Positions 59,626 to 64,000 of a stretch of 64,000 nucleotides of DNA are shown here, in pieces. Where the stretch lies: the NCBI RefSeq assembly GCF_036327475.1, contig NZ_CP132913.1, positions 620,001 to 684,000 on the forward strand, read 5' to 3'. Source of the stretch: G036327475 sp036327475. GTDB taxonomy: Bacteria > Pseudomonadota > Gammaproteobacteria > Enterobacterales > Enterobacteriaceae. Position 1 is the stretch's first letter. Every line of letters starts with the position of its first letter. A program made the translations under genes and the position numbers. Under the pieces are notes generated by a model. The model was not told the DNA's origin and did no database searches. It saw only the letters and a list, made by a program, of their open reading frames with translations.

Positions 59626-60330
59626 TGGTGATCGGTAAACAAATGCAGTTCTTCGGCGCTCGCGCCAGTCTGGCGAAAACCATGCTGTACGCTGTCAATG
59701 GCGGCGTGGATGAAGAACTGAAAATGTAGTTCGTTCCAAAATGGGAACCACTGTCACCGGTTTGTCCATCGCCGCCGGCTCGCTGTCCGCTATTACATAT
59801 GCCTACATATGCCAAATCGCCCCCATCCGCGACGAAGACGCCTGGCTATCGACTTCAACATTGAAGGCGAATACTCGCAGTTTGGTAACAACGGTCCGCG
59901 CGTCGATGACATCGCCTGCGACCTGGTTGAACGATTTATGAATAAAATCAATAAGTTGACAACATACCGTGGCACAATTCTGACCCAGTCAATTCTGATC
60001 ATTACTTCTAACGTGGTGGTAAGAAAGCCGGGAATACCCCGAACGGCGGCCGTCGCGCCGCTTGGTTTCCTACACCTCCTCCATCCTACCGAAAAGTACT
60101 TGGTAAAAACGATGACGTGCGTAAGGCCAACCTGGCTGGTCTGATGGATGGTTATTTCTGTCATGAAGCCGGCGTTGAAGGCGGTCAACATCTGAATATC
60201 AACGTGATGTGAACCGGAAAGCCATAGCACATCCGGAAGATTGCCAGAACCTGGACTATTTACGCATCCGGTTATGCGGTACGCATCAACTCGCTGGCCA
60301 AAGAGTAGCATAAGGACCCTCATCACCCGT
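59626..60330 (+). pseudogene. pflB: C-terminal remnant of pyruvate formate-lyase
   Basis: PflB is the glycyl-radical enzyme splitting pyruvate in anaerobic growth. It begins mid-protein, SMVIGKQMQFFGARASLAKT, after the two active cysteines that E. coli has just before this point. Then RRLAIDFNIEGEYSQFGNNG, GKNDDVRKANLAGLMDGYF-type, HEAGVEGGQHLNINVM, and ASGYAVRINSLAKE, the glycyl radical loop, in shifted frames. A duplicated TACATATGCC (59794-59813) lies inside. focA and the first 1.2 kb of pflB are missing. Confidence 0.9.
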
Positions 60331-60413
60331 GAAGGGCGAAAATAAACGCACTATGAAAGTGAGGTCTTCAGCCAAAACTTATTATTCCATTATTAAATGG
60401 AGAATGCCTCGCT

Positions 60414-61115
60414 ATGTCTGTTACTGGTCGTATTCACTCCTTTGAATCCTTCGGTACCGTCTATGGCCCTAACATTCGTTTTATCATTTTCCCAGGGCTG
60501 CTACGCTGTCTGTATTGCCGCAATCGCAACACCTGGAATACCTACGGCGGGCGAGAGATCACCGTTGAGGAAATCATGTACGAAGTGAACACCTCCGCGC
60601 CATTTCATGAACGCGGCCGGCGACGTTACCGCGTCTGGCGGCGAAGCGATTTTGAAGGTGGAGTGTGTGCGCGATTGGTTCCGTGCCTGCTATCCGATGG
60701 CATCAACACCTCTCTGGACATCAACGGTTTTGTTCGTCGCTACGATCTTGTAATTGACGAACTGCTGGAGGTCACCGATTTGGTAATGCTGGATATTAAA
60801 AAGATGAATGACAATATTCATGGTCGGAGTATCCAATTACCGCACTCTGGATTTCGCTCGCCATCTAGCCAAGATCAACAAGCGCACCTGGCTGCATTAT
60901 GTGGTAGTACCTAGCTGGACCGGACGACGATAAACCAACCCATATGCTCGGTGAGTTTACCCAGCATATAAGCAATATCGAGAAAATCGAGCTGCTGCCT
61001 TATCTACGAACAGGGCAAGCATAATGGATCGCCATAGGCGAGGAGTAGGAGCGGGAGGCGTTAGTCGCCCATTATTGAAACCATGAATCGCGTGCGCGAT
61101 GTTTAGCTATGGCCA
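60414..61115 (+). pseudogene. pflA: Broken pyruvate formate-lyase activase
   Basis: PflA is the radical SAM enzyme that installs the glycyl radical in PflB. The start MSVTGRIHSFESFGTVYGPN is good, but the CxxxCxxC cluster motif is damaged: LLRCLYCRN lacks the first cysteine of GCLMRCLYC. The frame holds through FVRRYDLVIDELLEVTDLVM and is then lost. A later frame carries WLHYVVV-type and EKIELLPY pieces, ending MNRVRDVLSYGHKVT. It follows the pflB remnant. Confidence 0.9.
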
Positions 61116-61296
61116 CAAGGTGACTAAGGCGAGCACGCTGAGCGGCAGTCCCGCTTGGAGTGCGACCTGTCGTCCTGTGACGCACTCTAGTGTTTCGCCA
61201 GCTCCAATGTATTACATGTTTACTTACTAATCCTGCGAATTTATGAACAATAATATTGTATCATATTTGTTTAAACAATAAATGTGATCAGAGGTT
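61116..61296. other. Spacer before the ABC transporter
   Basis: AT-rich at its right end (TATTGTATCATATTTG), a plausible promoter for the transporter gene. E. coli has ycaM here; none is visible. Confidence 0.35.
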
Positions 61297-63054
61297 ATGA
61301 AAGCAAACCACATTAAAACAGCTGGCTGGCGGGACATTTGGCAGGTCGTTGCGCCGTATTGGCGTTCAGAAGAAAAATGGCAAGCCTGGGGCCTGTTGGC
61401 CGTCATTATTATTCTGTCTTTGGCTATCGTTTATTTAAGCGTATTATTCAACCAATGGAACCGGGTGTTTTATGACGCGCTGCAAACGAAAAACTTCCCA
61501 ATGTTTAAAAGTCAGCTGTTCAAATTCACCTGGCTGGCGCTGCTGTATATCCTACTTTCCATCTATAAGATCTATCTCACTCAGGGGCTGCAGATGCACT
61601 GGCGTCGCTGGATGACCCGACAGTACATGGAAAAATGGTTGTCTCATCATGTTTACTATCATACGGAACAGCAACAAACAGTGGATAACCCCGATCAGCG
61701 TATCGCCGAAGACTTGAACGCCTTGACCAACGGCACCCTGTCGTTGACCCTCGGCCTGCTGTCCAGTGTAGTCACTTTCGTCACCTTTATTTCAATTCTT
61801 TGGTCGGTAAGCGGCCCGCTGAGTTTTGTGTTCAGCGGACATCACGTGACCATTAGGGGCTATATGGTCTGGTTTGCTATTTTGTACGCCGGAGTCGGTT
61901 CCCTTATCATTTGGAAAGTGGGTCGCCCTCTAGTGAGTTTGGGCTTTATGCAGGAGAAGTTTGAGGCAAATTTCTGTTTCGGGTTGATCCGCATTCGCGA
62001 AAACAACGATGCCATTGCGCTTTATCAGGGTGAACCGCGCGAGGTTATACAGCTGGACGACCGCTTTACATCGATCAAGGATAACTGGTGGTCCATCATG
62101 CGTGTCGGTCGCCGGCTGAACGTCGCCAGCAAATTTTATGAGCAGTTTGCCATTATCTTCCCCATCCTGGTGGCCGCCCCGCGCTACTTCTCCGGCGCTA
62201 TCCAGCTCGGTACGCTGATGCAGATTAACTCCGCCTTCGGCCAGATTCAGAACTCGCTATCCTGGTTTATCGATGCCTTTACCCAATTGGCTAATTGGAA
62301 GGCCTGTATCAACCGCTTGGTGGGCTTTAACGCCGCGGTAGACCGCCATAGCAGTCAAAATACGCCTATCGAACGTGCGCGAGACCCACTTCAGGCGCTA
62401 TCTTTACAGGCGTTAACGCTTAACATTCCCGACGGCCGCACCCTTTTTGCGCCGGTCACCGCGTCTATTGCTCCAGGTGAGCGGGTGCTGGTGGCCGGAC
62501 CGTCCGGCTGTGGTAAATCCACGCTGCTGCGGGCCATAGCCGGTATTTGGCCCTATGGCAGCGGCGGCATTTCTCTGCAAGAGGATCGTAAGCTGTTGTT
62601 TTTACCACAGCGTAGTTATCTTCCCATCAGCACACTGAAAGGCGCGCTGTGCTATCCCGATACGCCGGATCACTTTACCGAAGCACAAATGCATGAGGTG
62701 TTAGTACAGTGTCGCCTCAAACATCTGCTGCCGCGCCTCAATCACGAGGCAAATTGGGGCCACTGGCTTTCGCCCGGCGAACAGCAGCGCCTGGCGTTTG
62801 CCCGCGCCCTTCTGCTAAAGCCGGAGATTTTGTTTCTAGATGAAGCGACCAGCGCGTTGGATGATGAGAATGCGCAGCTTATGTATCGTCTGCTGATTGA
62901 CACTTTACCGCACATTACGCTGGTTAGCGTGGCGCATCGCAATAGCGTCGCGCGTTATCACACCCGCTGCTGGCGCTTCACGCGTCACGATAATGATGAG
63001 AAGGCGCAATGGCAACTAAGCGCTCTGCCGCCAACGTTGGCGGAAAACGCTTAA
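61297..63054 (+). CDS. SbmA/YddA-type ABC transporter, fused permease and ATPase
   Basis: A 585-residue exporter/importer half-transporter with an SbmA/BacA-like membrane domain (residues about 1-330) and an ABC ATPase domain. It resembles E. coli YddA in layout: LNQWNRVFYDALQTKNFPMF early, NPDQRIAEDLNALTNGTLSL near 125-145, Walker A GPSGCGKST near 401, signature LSPGEQQRLAFARALLLKP, Walker B EILFLDEATSALDDEN and a final VAHRNS. Relatives move peptides, bleomycin or cobalamin; the substrate here cannot be told. It has no known place in the E. coli order at this locus and is fully open between dead pflA and dead ycaD. Confidence 0.88.
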   Translation: MKANHIKTAGWRDIWQVVAPYWRSEEKWQAWGLLAVIIILSLAIVYLSVLFNQWNRVFYDALQTKNFPMFKSQLFKFTWLALLYILLSIYKIYLTQGLQMHWRRWMTRQYMEKWLSHHVYYHTEQQQTVDNPDQRIAEDLNALTNGTLSLTLGLLSSVVTFVTFISILWSVSGPLSFVFSGHHVTIRGYMVWFAILYAGVGSLIIWKVGRPLVSLGFMQEKFEANFCFGLIRIRENNDAIALYQGEPREVIQLDDRFTSIKDNWWSIMRVGRRLNVASKFYEQFAIIFPILVAAPRYFSGAIQLGTLMQINSAFGQIQNSLSWFIDAFTQLANWKACINRLVGFNAAVDRHSSQNTPIERARDPLQALSLQALTLNIPDGRTLFAPVTASIAPGERVLVAGPSGCGKSTLLRAIAGIWPYGSGGISLQEDRKLLFLPQRSYLPISTLKGALCYPDTPDHFTEAQMHEVLVQCRLKHLLPRLNHEANWGHWLSPGEQQRLAFARALLLKPEILFLDEATSALDDENAQLMYRLLIDTLPHITLVSVAHRNSVARYHTRCWRFTRHDNDEKAQWQLSALPPTLAENA

Positions 63055-63139
63055 TACCAGGGCGCGATGCCGGCCCCGCAACCGCGCAACAGCAAGTCAG
63101 ACCGCGCTGGCTGCCAACGTTGGCGGCAGGGCCGTCGCT

Positions 63140-63814
63140 GTGGCGTAAGCCAGTCGGCGTTGATCTCAGGCGGTGCTACCGAACGGGTGGCGATCCGGTT
63201 TGCGCAGCAGCATCACCAGGTACAGCAGCGCCACCGCTAAAATCATAACAAACAGCGGCTGATCCGATAACGCTGCATCAGCGGTCATCGACGGACCGAA
63301 CAGGCTGCCGAGGGTATGACTGAACAATAGCGTCTTGTTGGCGATCAGTTCATCCAGGTTGACCTTTTAGCAATCCAGGACATCGCCACTGGATAGTGGG
63401 TAAAACCAGGGCAGGCAAGCACAAACAGCGCCGACGCCATCGCGGCATGACTCAACATCGCAAAACTGCCGAGGATAACCATAAACACTAGGCACTCACA
63501 GCACTACCAGACGACTGTAGCGGTCCGCCAGGCGGCTTGACGCGAACAGCAAACAGGCCATATGAATAACTACGGTGAAGCCAAACCGTTTAATCAGCAC
63601 AACGGCGAACAAGGTACAGACACAATTACCAATAAAGTAAGCGAACTAACCAGGCCGATTTGTCAGGTGGCAGTGAGATATGGCTGAGCAAAGGCGGCGC
63701 CAGAGTGTTCAGCACGGCAATGGAAATCGTCAATAACAAGAGGCCCACGAGCAGTAAGAGCGCCGAATAATCGGATATGGTATTGAACGCAGCCTCAGAG
63801 AAAAGATTGCGCAT
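63140..63814 (-). pseudogene. ycaD: Broken MFS transporter YcaD
   Basis: YcaD is a major facilitator protein of unknown substrate. The minus strand starts MRNLFSEAAF and keeps LLLLVGLLLLTISIAVLNTL, the first helix. After a large internal deletion it ends FSHTLGSLFGPSMTADAALS, QPLFVMILAVALLYLVMLLR and KPDRHPFG, matching the E. coli tail. Only 0.67 kb of about 1.15 kb remains. It lies between the transporter and serS as in E. coli. Confidence 0.85.
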
Positions 63815-63881
63815 ATCACGTCACTACGGCATAAAAGTCAATCGGCCAAAATCTGGCGGGCGTTTTGCGATCATCGTGCCA

Positions 63882-64000
63882 TTAACCGATATGGGTCAGC
63901 CCGTTCATGTAGGGCCGTAGCACCGCCGGTATTTCGATACGACCGTCGGCTAGTTGATGGTTTTCCAACACCGCCGCCAACGTGCGGCCAACCGCCAAGC
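63882..64000 (-). CDS. serS: Seryl-tRNA synthetase, 3' end only
   Basis: SerRS charges tRNA-Ser. The last 39 codons are in the window: LAVGRTLAAVLENHQLADGR then IEIPAVLRPYMNGLTHIG and stop. This is the motif 3 region and C-terminus of enterobacterial SerS. The gene continues past the right edge and its integrity cannot be judged. Confidence 0.93.
   Translation of the reverse strand, partial: LAVGRTLAAVLENHQLADGRIEIPAVLRPYMNGLTHIG

Overview
The window is a stretch of a gammaproteobacterial (Enterobacterales) chromosome whose gene order follows the E. coli region from uvrY-uvrC through ompA-fabA-pepN-ompF-mukB-msbA-rpsA-serC to serS. Most of those genes are broken by frameshifts, stops and deletions, yet still sit in their ancestral places. 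No intact insertion sequence was seen. This pattern (many young, still readable pseudogenes between intact housekeeping genes) fits a recently host-restricted insect symbiont of the Sodalis type. That assignment is inferred from protein resemblance and decay pattern; no search was run.

Layout. 1-2.0 kb: unrecognised and phage-like debris carrying an exact copy of a piece of uvrC. 2.0-6.1 kb: tRNA-Leu, tRNA-Cys and tRNA-Gly, pgsA, uvrC and a broken uvrY. 6.1-9.3 kb: yecF, remnants of an AraC regulator, wrbA and a short-chain dehydrogenase, then tRNA-Ser. 9.3-14.6 kb: intact yccA, tusE and hspQ among dead yccX, rlmI, yccU, mgsA, helD, yccF and sulA. 14.9-20.9 kb: ompA, a gene-free stretch, dead matP, then lonH and fabA. 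21.3-28.8 kb: an unbroken run of pseudogenes (pqiC, pqiB, pqiA, uup, rlmL, ycbX, zapC, pyrD), with a stray copy of a mukF fragment inserted between pqiB and pqiA. 29.0-36.2 kb: pepN, pncB, asnS (frameshifted at a nine-T run) and an OmpF-like porin. 36.3-45.0 kb: dead aspC, ycbK, ldtD, mukB, mukE, mukF and cmoM around an intact ycbL. 45.1-58.9 kb: elyC, dead ycbJ, kdsB-ycaR, lpxK-msbA, dead comEC, ihfB, rpsA, cmk, aroA and serC. 59.0-64.0 kb: a ycaO/pflB deletion fusion, dead pflA, an intact SbmA/YddA-type ABC transporter, dead ycaD and the 3' end of serS.

What is kept is mostly the essential core: translation (tRNAs, rpsA, serS, probably asnS), envelope building (lpxK, msbA, kdsB, fabA, pgsA, elyC, ompA, the porin), aromatic and serine synthesis (aroA, serC), NAD salvage (pncB), and DNA repair and architecture (uvrC, ihfB). 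What is lost falls into groups: chromosome organisation and division control (mukFEB, matP, zapC, sulA), rRNA and tRNA methylation (rlmI, rlmL, cmoM), fermentation (focA, pflB, pflA), pyrimidine synthesis (pyrD), aspartate transamination (aspC), DNA uptake (comEC) and the UvrY regulator.

Three things stand out. asnS is split at a T9 run, where RNA polymerase slippage could restore it. Two fragments of about 0.3 kb (uvrC and mukF) have been copied to distant sites without any visible mobile element. Short tandem duplications of 9-26 bp recur throughout the dead DNA and not in the intact genes.
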